NCBI GenBank assembly: GCA_963824985.1 | Contig: CAWGRQ010000036.1 | Coordinates: 62,001 to 126,000, forward strand | DNA from: JAFNAG01 sp963824985 | Lineage (GTDB): Bacteria; Acidobacteriota; UBA6911 | Reading direction: 5' to 3' | Length of the DNA stretch: 64,000 nucleotides | Part shown: in pieces, positions 44,109 through 52,497 of the stretch | How positions within the stretch are numbered: position 1 is the first letter of the stretch | How the letters are laid out: every line of letters starts with the position of its first letter | The notes under the pieces: generated by a model | Told to the model about the DNA's origin: nothing | Database searches by the model: none | The model's input: only the letters and a program-made list of their open reading frames with translations | Position numbers and translations under genes: made by a program

Positions 44109-45845
44109 CTAAGAGATTCCGGGAAGCTTGGTCCCGACGAAGTCCATAGTTCCCATCTGACCGGTATTCATGGTTCCGGTCATGCGCGTCCCCTGGATGA
44201 TTCCCGAGAAGGTGATCACCATGCTGCCGTTCGCGGTGTCGAAGGAGATCGTGAACGAGAAGCGGTTCCCGGTGATCGTCCCCTGGGAAATATCCATTGA
44301 GCCCATCTGGGAGGCGATAACGCCGGTCAACGAGGAGCCATTCTGCTGAAGGGTCAGCGTTGATTCCATGCTCCCCTGGGGCGTGTTCATGGTAAGGGCC
44401 CAACGTCCCGCGGCAACGACCGCTTCGGCCGCTCCGCCAGGGCCGCCCTGGCGTCCGGATCCGCCAGCCGGGGCAGGCGCCGGTTCCGGAATGTCGAACT
44501 TCTGGCCATCCACAAAAACAAACTTTACCCTGGTGCCGGTTTCGAAGATGTCTCCGGTGGTCAGGATCAGGTTAGCGGTTTTGTTCCTTTCGATCGTGCC
44601 GAGCCGATCCGACACTCCCAGGATTTCCGCCGGAGTCGTGGTCAGAGCGCGCAACGCATCGTTCTTGTCGAGTCCTGCGCCGACGGCGCGGCCCACGTTG
44701 CGGATGAAGTCCGTGGGATTGGCAATGTCATCGGAAATGAAAGCGAACCTCACACCGGCCTTGGAGAGCGCGGCGGCCGTTCCCGGGGCTTCCACCCTGC
44801 GGCGCAGGCTGTCGAGTTCCTCCCGAGCATCGGGATCCGTGCTCGTCGGACGTTCCGGAAATTTAACGGCGAGCAGCACCGGAATCTTCCGGTCGCGAAG
44901 CACCGACGCGATTTTGCCGCTTTCGGCGGCGCCTGCGAGCACCAGATTAAGCTTGAATGTATCTGCAAGATCCAAGGCTCGCTGAATCTCAACCGGCGTA
45001 TTTGCCTGCATTACGACAGGCAATTCCCGAGTCAGGGCGGGCTGGAGCGCCTCGAGAGCGCGGCTGTACTGCGGCCTTTCGGAACCCGGATTGTTGCGGT
45101 AAATATTCCACGCGGTCGCGTAATGTCCGGCATCAAGCAGCGTCTGTTTGACAAAGGAGAAGATACCCATCAGAGATCCCGGATAGCCGCCACCGCCTCC
45201 ACCGCCGCCCCTGCCTGCCGTATTGATAGCAAATGCGACGGGGGTCTTGAGCACCATCTGGCCGGTTTCGGATCCGGAGAGATTCACGAGCGTACTCTGG
45301 CCCGGGAAAAAGCCCCGGCGTGGCATGACCATCGTGGTGGTAATTCCTGCCGCGCGCGCCGAAGCGATCTTACTGTTTGCCGGATTGATGACTTCAAAGG
45401 CCTGGCGATAGGGTGTCAGTCCCTGCCGCTCATCGGAAGGCTGCTGCTGGGCCGGTTGCGGCTGGGCTCCGCGACCCCGGGCCGGCGTGGCCGGCGCCGC
45501 GGCAGCTGCGCGCTCTGGTGCGGCTTCTTCGAGCCCGATATCCGAGAGCGCGTCAATGAACCCCGGGTACACAGTGAGGCCCGTGGCATCGACAACCCGG
45601 GCATCCGGAGGAATCGTTACCCCGGTGCCCACGGATTCAATGAGGCCTCGACGCACCACAATTGTGGCCCCATTGATCACCTGGCCTGCGGAGGGAATGA
45701 TATTCGCATTTGTGATGGCAAATACCGGGGGTTCTTCCGTACGCACCGTGAGCGCGGTCGCCAGCAGGGCAATGGAAAAACCGGAGACTAGTGCCGTCCG
45801 CAACCCGGCATGGCGGGACAGGCACCGCATGCGATCAATCGTCAT
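44109..45845 (-). CDS. Secreted amidohydrolase with C-terminal beta domain
   Basis: 578 residues. Signal peptide (ALVSGFSIALLATALTVRTEE), ITNANIIPSAGQVINGATIVV, then LTVYPGFIDALSDIGLEEAAP in place of the HxH metal motif, a Pro/Gln/Arg-rich insert (~120–145), GGGGGGGYPGS loop, VMQANTPVEIQRALDLADTF, and LGTIERNKTANLILTTGDIF. The last ~130 residues form a separate beta domain (GRWALTMNTPQGSMESTLTLQQNG … GIIQGTRMTGTM). The metal-binding His pair is missing here as in the third paralogue, so it may be a structural partner of the HSH-containing enzyme. Ribosome binding site GGAGG before ATG 45845. Confidence 0.85.
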   Translation of the reverse strand: MTIDRMRCLSRHAGLRTALVSGFSIALLATALTVRTEEPPVFAITNANIIPSAGQVINGATIVVRRGLIESVGTGVTIPPDARVVDATGLTVYPGFIDALSDIGLEEAAPERAAAAAPATPARGRGAQPQPAQQQPSDERQGLTPYRQAFEVINPANSKIASARAAGITTTMVMPRRGFFPGQSTLVNLSGSETGQMVLKTPVAFAINTAGRGGGGGGGGYPGSLMGIFSFVKQTLLDAGHYATAWNIYRNNPGSERPQYSRALEALQPALTRELPVVMQANTPVEIQRALDLADTFKLNLVLAGAAESGKIASVLRDRKIPVLLAVKFPERPTSTDPDAREELDSLRRRVEAPGTAAALSKAGVRFAFISDDIANPTDFIRNVGRAVGAGLDKNDALRALTTTPAEILGVSDRLGTIERNKTANLILTTGDIFETGTRVKFVFVDGQKFDIPEPAPAPAGGSGRQGGPGGAAEAVVAAGRWALTMNTPQGSMESTLTLQQNGSSLTGVIASQMGSMDISQGTITGNRFSFTISFDTANGSMVITFSGIIQGTRMTGTMNTGQMGTMDFVGTKLPGIS

Positions 45846-45980
45846 GCAGAATCCTCCTTCTGTAAATGTGAATCATGGATTCCGGAAATTCCGGAATTGG
45901 CACCACGGTCTGAAAACGAAGGCCCATCTTACAGCAAAACGATTAGCGCGAATTTGAAAAAAATCGGCAGGCGGCGGATG

Positions 45981-46733
45981 TCAGTCGGCTTGGTCATTTA
46001 TGTTGGCTCTGCGGAAGGGAAAACCATGACTTTTTCGCACCAATACATATACGGCACCAACCCCGCCGTCAGCATATGGAGCGGAAGCATAGGCAACCAC
46101 ATGCTGCGCCATGCGGCGCGTGGTCAGCCAGCGCTGCAGATTCTCCTTGAGAACGGCCTTATCGCTGGGCGAATTGATGCCCCGGCCGTGGACGATCTTC
46201 ACACAACAGGAGCGCTCGCAGGACATGCGGATAATGAAATCCTCCACCGCGATTCTGGCAGCGCTTTTACCCAGCCCGTGCAGATCGAGGGCGCCCTGAA
46301 TCGAGTAGACACCATTACGCAGATTGGGGAGAAAACGCCGGCCCGCAACCCCCACCCAACCCTCGATATATTCCGGATGATCCAGAATCGGCGGCGGGGA
46401 TGATCCCTCCAGAGCCTCCTGCAGCAAGCGCAAATCAGCAGGTTCCAATTCCGCCGGCGGTATGGTTGCCCGTTGTGGGGTGGGGACCGGTTCATGCCGC
46501 CAGGTGCTGCGGATTACGCCTTCCATGGCTTGGCCAAAGAGCTCATCGTCGGATTCGGGCATGCTCTGAGATGGTGGCTCCGGCAGTGGCGTGCTTACAG
46601 GCTCTGCCGCGGGCTTTTCGTCGGTCTGTAATCCTAGGCCCGCTTTCTCGAGGAGATTCGCCAATTGGCGGAACGCCGGATTCCCCGATTGCTGCTCCGT
46701 CGTCTTCTTCCTGATTTTGCCCATGCGGTTCAT
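45981..46733 (-). CDS. Smr-domain protein (MutS2 C-terminal type)
   Basis: About 250 residues. A poorly conserved, Pro-rich N-terminal half (LPEPPSQSMPESDDELFGQA) is followed by a C-terminal Smr domain: ALDLHGLGKSAARIAVEDFI (DLHG), VKIVHGRGINS (HGRG) and QHVVAYASAPYADGGVGAVYV. Smr domains nick DNA or RNA. ATG 46733 (MNRMGKIRKK) is chosen; reading further upstream would enter the mobile element at 46825. The element lies less than 100 bp upstream and may have replaced its promoter. Confidence 0.85.
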   Translation of the reverse strand: MNRMGKIRKKTTEQQSGNPAFRQLANLLEKAGLGLQTDEKPAAEPVSTPLPEPPSQSMPESDDELFGQAMEGVIRSTWRHEPVPTPQRATIPPAELEPADLRLLQEALEGSSPPPILDHPEYIEGWVGVAGRRFLPNLRNGVYSIQGALDLHGLGKSAARIAVEDFIIRMSCERSCCVKIVHGRGINSPSDKAVLKENLQRWLTTRRMAQHVVAYASAPYADGGVGAVYVLVRKSHGFPFRRANINDQAD

Positions 46734-46898
46734 CGCTGCCGGATGATCTCCGAGCCTCGATTCATGATACACTGATTTCATTCCGGTAGACCACCACCCA
46801 TAGCGTTGGTTGGGCCAAAAAACAAAAACGCCACGGATTCCAAGGATTACATAAATCTGTGCCACAATCTGCTCATTTCTTCTCAGCGTGAGAAGATT

Positions 46899-48461
46899 TC
46901 AGGCGGCGCTCAGCAATTTTCGTACATCTGCGGAACGAGCCGCCATTAGCGTCGTAATGATCTCGAAGCCCTGTACTGTCAACACATAGCGATGTGTTTT
47001 CGGGACTTTTTTGATCAGCCCGTGCGCGCGTAACATACGCAGTTTGCGGGTTACAGCGGCGCTCCTCTTTCGTTGCTCTTTCTTGTCGGTAGTGGTTTTG
47101 GGGTACAGATGTTTGCGCAGGTCGCGGTTACGAAATCCGTTTATTGCGAATTCGCCACGATTCACCGTCTCGAGCAAAGCGGCGTCTTCGGCTCCGAGCG
47201 GATTTAACGCCCTGACGGATCGGTTGGCCTCCTGCTTTCGTCGACACACGCCCTTGGTTAAATCTTTCAGGGGTTTGCTGCAATACGCAGAGGCCAAAGC
47301 TGCGGCGTACCTTTCATTGCTGGCCTGCGACACCGCCGCACGCCGAGGGAGATCCGCCACGCCCTTGCGCATCCTCTGCCACTTGTTGACTTCCGGCTGC
47401 GTCTCGGTCCCTCGATATACTTTGAAGTCCCGCGGCTGGATGATTGTGGTCTCAATGCGCAAGACACTCCCCTGCTTGTCGTATATTTTGACCGAGTTGC
47501 CGTTGACGCAATGCTTCAATCGGATTCCCTCGGGCCGCTCTTTTAAATCGCTGACCACTTCTCCGGCAAAGGTCCCGTAGCGCCCGCCGACGGTCGGCGC
47601 TTTTCGACCTAAGAAACGCATGACCTGCTCACAACTTAGGTTCTGCATTCCATGCCGAATCAAGTGCGGATAAAGTTGCGCGAGGGCTTGTGGGCTTCGG
47701 AACAGGATGTCGCTGGCCCATTCGCTGTCTTGGCAGGACCAGTAATACTTCATTGGGTAATCGGCAAACATCGTCGGTTGGATCGGATGCGCCTGAAGGG
47801 AAACGGCATTGAGCATCTTCGTCCAGTCTGTCTGCAGTTGGGCATCGGCCAGTGCCTGGACCCGCTCTACGTCCTCCACGGCGACAAGACAGTTTTCTCG
47901 TTTCTGATATCCAATGTGGTGCTGATCTAATTGCCTGGCAAGCCATTCTCGCCCATTCAGACAACACCACAGGTTGAATGGGAACCAGGTCTGCAAACGC
48001 ATATGCATCAGTCCCCACTGCGGATGTAGAAAATAATGGTACAAGTGCAGGCATTTGCGCCAACGGCTTACCAGTTCGAGCTTCTTTTTCTCTCGGTTCC
48101 TTTGAACATCAAAGCTGCAGCAAGGCTCCACGGCGGTCAGAACACAAACCAATCCCTGTCGGATCCCATCCTTCTGTCCAATCTTACGGGCAATCTCCTC
48201 CTTGCGAGCCGAGGGGTCATTGACATATTGCACAGGCCGACCGGCGTCATCTGCCATTTTCAATGATGCCTTCTTAACTCGCTCGGTTTGTTCCAGCATC
48301 CACGTTCCCGCATCCTTGAGCAGCACGCCCGCATAGTTCAGGAAACTACTCAGTCCCGCCACGTTAGCCAGGAGCCGGAGGGTTCCCCGGAAACGCAGGC
48401 GATCAAAACCGTTAATTACTCCAATGACAGAATCTGAATGTTCGCGTATAAATTCCTGCAT
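46899..48461 (-). CDS. 520-residue protein of the mobile element, possible Rep/transposase-type nuclease
   Basis: The only gene of the element, so probably its mobility protein. It starts FIREHSDSVIGVINGFDRLRFRGTLR, has a His/Trp-rich centre (LHLYHYFLHPQWGLMHMRL; TWFPFNLWCCLNGREWLARQL), then NGNSVKIYDKQGSVLRIETTI, and ends with a winged-helix-like domain (RSAAVTRKLRMLRAHGLIKKV…RYVLTVQGFEIITTLM). The YDK…LRIE motif is shared with phage/plasmid replication initiator families (phage X/CRI type), which suggests, weakly, a Rep-type nuclease. There is no DDE triad or HUH motif that I can assign with confidence. The translation start lies inside a hairpin (48459–48529). Confidence 0.65.
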   Translation of the reverse strand: MQEFIREHSDSVIGVINGFDRLRFRGTLRLLANVAGLSSFLNYAGVLLKDAGTWMLEQTERVKKASLKMADDAGRPVQYVNDPSARKEEIARKIGQKDGIRQGLVCVLTAVEPCCSFDVQRNREKKKLELVSRWRKCLHLYHYFLHPQWGLMHMRLQTWFPFNLWCCLNGREWLARQLDQHHIGYQKRENCLVAVEDVERVQALADAQLQTDWTKMLNAVSLQAHPIQPTMFADYPMKYYWSCQDSEWASDILFRSPQALAQLYPHLIRHGMQNLSCEQVMRFLGRKAPTVGGRYGTFAGEVVSDLKERPEGIRLKHCVNGNSVKIYDKQGSVLRIETTIIQPRDFKVYRGTETQPEVNKWQRMRKGVADLPRRAAVSQASNERYAAALASAYCSKPLKDLTKGVCRRKQEANRSVRALNPLGAEDAALLETVNRGEFAINGFRNRDLRKHLYPKTTTDKKEQRKRSAAVTRKLRMLRAHGLIKKVPKTHRYVLTVQGFEIITTLMAARSADVRKLLSAA

Positions 48462-48529
48462 GGCGTTGTTTTCCTCCAGTCCCTGAGTTTTTCGACAACT
48501 CTCAGCATACTGGAATGAACAACGCCATG
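48459..48529 (-). promoter_or_regulatory. Hairpin that hides the start of the mobile-element gene
   Basis: Inverted repeat: CATGGCGTTGTT (48459–48470) pairs with AACAACGCCATG (48518–48529), and the inner arms CTCCAGT/ACTGGA also pair. In the mRNA this pairs the ATG and the GGAGG ribosome binding site with upstream leader, as in IS10-type protection from outside transcription. Confidence 0.65.
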
Positions 48530-48659
48530 CTCATACCTTTTGGTTGCGGCCGAGCAAAGCGAGGCCGCGCTGGGTAATCTGTGCAATCCGTGGCGTTTTG
48601 GCTTTGATTTCCCCAGGAGTGACTCCCGCTTCCGATCATACCCGCGAGGACGGGCAACC

Positions 48660-48688
48660 TTGACATTTACGTAAGAAATGACTATGGT
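48660..48688 (+). promoter_or_regulatory. Sigma-70-type promoter of the IscA-like gene
   Basis: TTGACA (48660–48665), 17-bp spacer, TATGGT (48683–48688), about 65 bp before ATG 48754. Confidence 0.7.
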
Positions 48689-48753
48689 TTGCAACTGCCT
48701 GAAAGCTGCTGGAATTGAACCAGTTCGGGCTATAGTGGGGGAAAGGAGAGACA

Positions 48754-49074
48754 ATGGTAACGTTTACTGCGACGGCGATCGACAAGGTCAAGGAAATCAT
48801 GGCGGAACGCGGAGAGGAGGGAGGCCTCAGGATTGCCGTGATCGGCGGTGGGTGCTCGGGATTGCAGTATCAAATGTCCCTTGATACGGAACCGGACGCC
48901 GATGACCAGGTTATCGACCAGAGCGGGTTGAAGGTTTATGTCGATGCCCGCTCGGTGCTTTATCTTGAAGGAACGACAGTGGACTACGTCGACGGAGCGA
49001 ATGGCTCCGGATTCAAGTTTGAAAATCCGAATGCCCGGGGATCGTGCGGCTGCGGCGAGTCCTTCGAGGCTTAG
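48754..49074 (+). CDS. A-type iron–sulfur carrier protein (IscA/ErpA-like)
   Basis: 106 residues, full length. It carries the three ligand Cys of the HesB/IscA family: GGGCSGLQYQM and RGSCGCGESF at the C-terminus. It delivers or assembles Fe-S clusters, fitting the many Fe-S proteins nearby. A GGAGAGAC ribosome binding site precedes ATG 48754. Its stop codon TAG straddles the junction of a GTACTCG-family palindrome (TTA|G), so the natural end of the gene may have been altered by that insertion. Confidence 0.92.
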   Translation: MVTFTATAIDKVKEIMAERGEEGGLRIAVIGGGCSGLQYQMSLDTEPDADDQVIDQSGLKVYVDARSVLYLEGTTVDYVDGANGSGFKFENPNARGSCGCGESFEA

Positions 49075-49125
49075 TACTCGTGTTGGTAATTACGGTAACG
49101 TTGGCGTAATTACGAATGCGAGTAC
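49074..49125. repeat. GTACTCG-family palindromic mini-element (52 bp) with TTA duplication
   Basis: Two inverted arms, GTACTCGTGTTGGTAATTAC(G) and CGTAATTACGAATGCGAGTA(C), around a 10-bp centre. TTA lies on both sides (49071–49073 and 49126–49128). It is reduced to its ends, like a MITE without a core; the longer copy is at 57749–58004. Confidence 0.75.
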
Positions 49126-49262
49126 TTAGGGGGCGGCGGGCCGGAAGGAGTTGATCGCTATTTTCCCAGCAACGGGTGCTTCTCTTAATCCCTCCCTTCA
49201 AGACTGCTCCTCAACGCTCGTGGTGGCTTGATTCCGACAGGCGGACAGGAAGGAATCTCAGG

Positions 49263-49634
49263 TTGGTTGCAAGAATCAGGTGCGATCGGCTAACTCTCGC
49301 GGGAGTCAAACTGCAGCCTCGCCTGGGTGTTACTCCGGGCGAGCGGCGCTTCCCGCAATCATGCACGGCCGACATAACCCTATGGGGTGATTTCGAAGCC
49401 GTGGCATCGACCGACGAATTGACCGAGTCCTGCGATTATAGCAGGATCCTGGCCAAGGTGCTGGACACCGCGCACATGCGCGAGTACAACCTGGTCGAGT
49501 CCCTGGCTTACCGGATCGCCCGGGTGATACTGGAGGCTTTTCCGGTCGAGCGGGTGAATGTGAGGGTGCGGAAGCAGCCAGCCTCGCTGATCGAAACTCT
49601 GGATCATGTTGAAATCGAGGTAGAGCAGCCTTGA
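49263..49634 (+). CDS. folB: Dihydroneopterin aldolase
   Basis: Folate pathway, converting dihydroneopterin to hydroxymethyl-dihydropterin. Fold visible from CDRLTLAGVKLQPRLGVTPGE through ADITLWGDFEAVASTDELTESCDYSRIL (catalytic YSRI region) and YNLVESLAYRIARVILEAFPVERVNVRVRKQ. I chose TTG 49263 (AGGAAGGA about 8 bases upstream), giving 123 residues as normal; a start at 49176 adds a non-conserved extension. No other fol gene is next to it. Confidence 0.88.
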   Translation: MVARIRCDRLTLAGVKLQPRLGVTPGERRFPQSCTADITLWGDFEAVASTDELTESCDYSRILAKVLDTAHMREYNLVESLAYRIARVILEAFPVERVNVRVRKQPASLIETLDHVEIEVEQP

Positions 49635-49694
49635 GGACAACTGAGGGACAAGTTCGGCCGGCGGCTGTGACCAGACCCGCCAGGGACGAGAAAG

Positions 49695-50183
49695 ATGGGC
49701 AACGATACGCAGAGCCGGATGGTGCATATCGGCGAACTGGCCAGGCATGCCGGCGTCAGTGTCCGTGCAATCCGATATTACGAAGAGCTCGGATTGATCC
49801 GTCCGGTCAAACGAAGCCCGGGCGGGTTCCGACTCTATGGTCCAGAAAATCACAAGCGGCTTGCCGTGATTAATTTTCTCAAGGAAGCCGGTCTCCCCCT
49901 GATGGAAATCCGCCAAATCCTGCTGGCAAAGCAGCGTTCCGGGAGCAACAAAGAGACCGTGGATTTTCTCCTGCGGGCATTCGCTGAAAGGTTGCGGGGA
50001 TTGGAGGCCAGGATCGGTGTTCTTCTGGACATGAAGAGCGAGTTACAAAAGGCCATCGGCATTCTCCGGTCCTGTCAGTCCTGCGACAGAAAGATCCTGC
50101 TGGATTCGCTTTCCTGCGACGGATGTGTCCGTCTGGCGGACACCGATGCGGTGCCTGAGACCTTCAGAATCATCCTTCATTGA
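49695..50183 (+). CDS. MerR-family regulator with Cys-rich C-terminus
   Basis: 162 residues. MerR HTH at the N-terminus (VHIGELARHAGVSVRAIRYYEELGLIRP and GGFRLYG), dimer helix (~75–120), then an effector region with SCQSCDRK and SLSCDGCVRL: two Cys-x2-Cys pairs, which could bind a metal or Fe-S cluster. The sensed signal is unknown. Followed by nuoB–nuoD, which it might control. Confidence 0.87.
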   Translation: MGNDTQSRMVHIGELARHAGVSVRAIRYYEELGLIRPVKRSPGGFRLYGPENHKRLAVINFLKEAGLPLMEIRQILLAKQRSGSNKETVDFLLRAFAERLRGLEARIGVLLDMKSELQKAIGILRSCQSCDRKILLDSLSCDGCVRLADTDAVPETFRIILH

Positions 50184-50285
50184 TCGCTCTGGGGCGGGTA
50201 CGCAGAATTTTGTTTTGGATTTCACCCCGGATCTGTAATTATGGCTCTCCGGTAATCGGACAGGAAAATGGGGAGAGGACAAGCT

Positions 50286-50759
50286 ATGGTGAAGGCGGAT
50301 GGGGAATCGCCCGGTTTTTTTACCACGAAGCTGGAGCACGTGATCGGGTGGGCGCGCCGATATTCGATTTTCGTCTACCCTTTCGTTACAGCATGCTGCG
50401 GCATGGAATATATGTCGGCAGCCTCCGGCCATTTTGACCTTGACCGGTTTGGAGCGGGTCTGCCCCGGTTCTCGCCGCGCCAGGCAGATGTGCTTCTGGT
50501 GGTGGGGACGATCAGCCATAAGATGGGCCCGGTCCTGCGCCGAGTGTATGATCAGATGTGCGAACCCAAATGGGTTGTGGCTTTCGGCGTTTGCACATGC
50601 ACTGGCGGCTTTTATGACAACTATGCAACGGTTCAGGGCATCGACACCATCGTTCCGGTCGATCTCTACATTCCCGGTTGTCCGCCCCGGCCGGAGGCGG
50701 TGCTGGACGGCCTGATCAAATTGCAGGAAAAAATCGAACATCAGAAGCAACTCTCCTAG
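50286..50759 (+). CDS. nuoB: NADH-quinone oxidoreductase subunit B
   Basis: Carries the N2 [4Fe-4S] cluster: TACCGMEYMSAAS (paired Cys), GVCTCTGGFYDNYA and VDLYIPGCPPRPEAVLDGL. ATG 50286 is preferred over 50268 because GAGAGGAC lies at the right distance. It lies 8 bp before nuoD; no nuoA or nuoC is next to it, so this is a partial complex I cluster. Confidence 0.95.
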   Translation: MVKADGESPGFFTTKLEHVIGWARRYSIFVYPFVTACCGMEYMSAASGHFDLDRFGAGLPRFSPRQADVLLVVGTISHKMGPVLRRVYDQMCEPKWVVAFGVCTCTGGFYDNYATVQGIDTIVPVDLYIPGCPPRPEAVLDGLIKLQEKIEHQKQLS

Positions 50760-50767
50760 GATCTTCC

Positions 50768-52114
50768 ATGGAAACGACAGAAACAGGCGCCGCCAAAGAG
50801 ACGAGAAACATGCTGCTCAATATGGGGCCATCGCACCCCGCGATGCACGGTGTCATTCGCTTGATAACCGAACTGGAGGGAGAGAAGGTTATTAAGATAG
50901 ATGCCGAGATTGGGTACCTGCATCGGGGTTTCGAAAAGAGCTCCGAAAATTGCAGCTGGGGTAATGTGATGCCGTACACTGACCGGCTCAACTACGTATC
51001 CCCGTTGATCAACAACTTCGGTTACTGCGGCGCGGTGGAAAAGCTTCTGGGAATCGAAATCACGGAGCGCTGCCAATACATCCGTGTCCTGATGAGTGAG
51101 ATTTCCCGGATCACGGATCATCTGACATGCATCGCTGCCTCTGCCATGGAACTCGGAGCCATGACCGCATTCCTGTACCTGATGAAGGGGCGGGAATATC
51201 TGTACGATATCGTGGAGCAGGTAGCCGGGGCGCGCCTTACGGTTTCCTATGGTCGCATTGGCGGCGTCAAGGCGGATTTGCCGGTCGGTTTCGACGTCAA
51301 TCTTCTGGAAGCGATCAGGCTGACGGAAAAGGAAATGGCCGATGTCGACAAGTTGCTGACCCGGAACCGGATCTGGATCGACCGCACGCGCGATACGGGT
51401 GTGCTGACCCGGGATAATGCCATTACCTATGCGATCACCGGCCCACTCGCCCGTGCCGCCGGCATTAATTATGATGTCAGGAAGGCCTTCCCGTATTTCG
51501 GCTATGACCGCTTTGATTTTGAGATTCCGCTGGGGGAACGCGGCGACAATTATGATCGCTACCTGGTGCGCATGGAAGAAATGCGCCAGAGTATCCGCAT
51601 CCTGCGTCAGGCCCTGCGTACCCTTCCCGGTGGCCCGATAGCCGTGGATCCGCAGGGCGGGGTCCTGGAATCATTTGATCTGGTCGACGAGGCCAAGTTG
51701 GGACAGACCGCCGGTCTTATCAACATTGCCACCACGGTCGAGCCCACCCTTCAAGGCACAGAAAAACGATATCGGACCCGTATCGCACGCCCGGACCGCG
51801 CCATATCGCTCCCCAGCAAAGAGGACGCTTACGGTAATATCGAAGGCCTGATGAACCATTTCAAGCTGGTCATGGATTATCACGGCATGCGCCCTCCAGC
51901 AGGCGAAGCATATTTCCCGGTTGAAGGCGCCAACGGGGAGCTGGGATTCTATGTCGTCAGTGATGGGAAGGACCGACCCTATCGGGTTCGCTGCCGCCCC
52001 CCCTGTTTTTATAACATGGCGGGTCTTCACACCATGCTTGAGGGGTATATGGTGGCGGATATTATTGCTACGTTTGGTTCCATTAACATGATTGCGGGTG
52101 AGTTGGATCGCTAG
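50768..52114 (+). CDS. nuoD: NADH-quinone oxidoreductase subunit D
   Basis: The 49-kDa subunit, quinone-site partner of NuoB, about 448 residues. Motifs: MLLNMGPSHPAMHGVIRLI, EIGYLHRGFEKSSENCSWGNVMPYTDRLNYVSPL, RITDHLTCIAASAMELGAMTAFLYLM, ISLPSKEDAYGNIEGLMNHFKL and RPPCFYNMAGLHTMLEGYMVADIIATFGSINMIAGELDR. ATG 50768 starts 8 bp after nuoB. Normally NuoC lies between or is fused; here it is absent. Confidence 0.96.
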   Translation: METTETGAAKETRNMLLNMGPSHPAMHGVIRLITELEGEKVIKIDAEIGYLHRGFEKSSENCSWGNVMPYTDRLNYVSPLINNFGYCGAVEKLLGIEITERCQYIRVLMSEISRITDHLTCIAASAMELGAMTAFLYLMKGREYLYDIVEQVAGARLTVSYGRIGGVKADLPVGFDVNLLEAIRLTEKEMADVDKLLTRNRIWIDRTRDTGVLTRDNAITYAITGPLARAAGINYDVRKAFPYFGYDRFDFEIPLGERGDNYDRYLVRMEEMRQSIRILRQALRTLPGGPIAVDPQGGVLESFDLVDEAKLGQTAGLINIATTVEPTLQGTEKRYRTRIARPDRAISLPSKEDAYGNIEGLMNHFKLVMDYHGMRPPAGEAYFPVEGANGELGFYVVSDGKDRPYRVRCRPPCFYNMAGLHTMLEGYMVADIIATFGSINMIAGELDR

Positions 52115-52497
52115 GCCCGTTTTATTCATGAATAGAGGATCGCCAGCCGTCTCGGGGCACGGAAGAGCGCACTGGAATCCGGATCGGCTCCGTGTCCCAA
52201 AAGCTCTCGATAATGAGCGAATCCCGGCACCACCTACTCACATCCACGCTTTTGTGAAAGCCGTTCGTGAATAATTGCATCAAGGTGAACCGCGCCGCTC
52301 GTGAAGTCATCCCGCGCGCATGGCAAAAGCCTGTGATTGGGGTTGTGCCGGGCACTTCATGGGGCGGGATCACGATGCGGCATCGGGGACCTCGGGGAAG
52401 ATTCCTGTCCGTGGGACGGAAGATTTGGCTGTTACTGTCCCCAGGCGCTTACTATTATTCATGAGCGTGTCTTTTTGTGTTGATTGAGGGTGGTGGG
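52115..52497 (+). other. Intergenic region after nuoD, no convincing gene
   Basis: About 380 bp. Short frames exist but have no ribosome binding site or recognisable product. No strong inverted repeat or promoter pair stands out. Confidence 0.4.

Larger units (their letters stand above)
46825..48599. mobile_element. Autonomous-looking mobile element with 26-bp inverted ends
   Basis: Left end AAAACGCCACGGATTCCAAG (46825–46850) and right end 48574–48599, whose reverse complement is AAAACGCCACGGATTGCACA, then GATTAC in both. The element is 1775 bp and holds one 520-residue gene. No clear target duplication is visible. The ends match those of the short element at 14985–15204. I know no IS family with these ends, but I cannot search databases. 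Confidence 0.75.

Noticed and set aside
52115..52497. Small proteins in the gap after nuoD
   Set aside because: Short frames on both strands lack ribosome binding sites and recognisable features.
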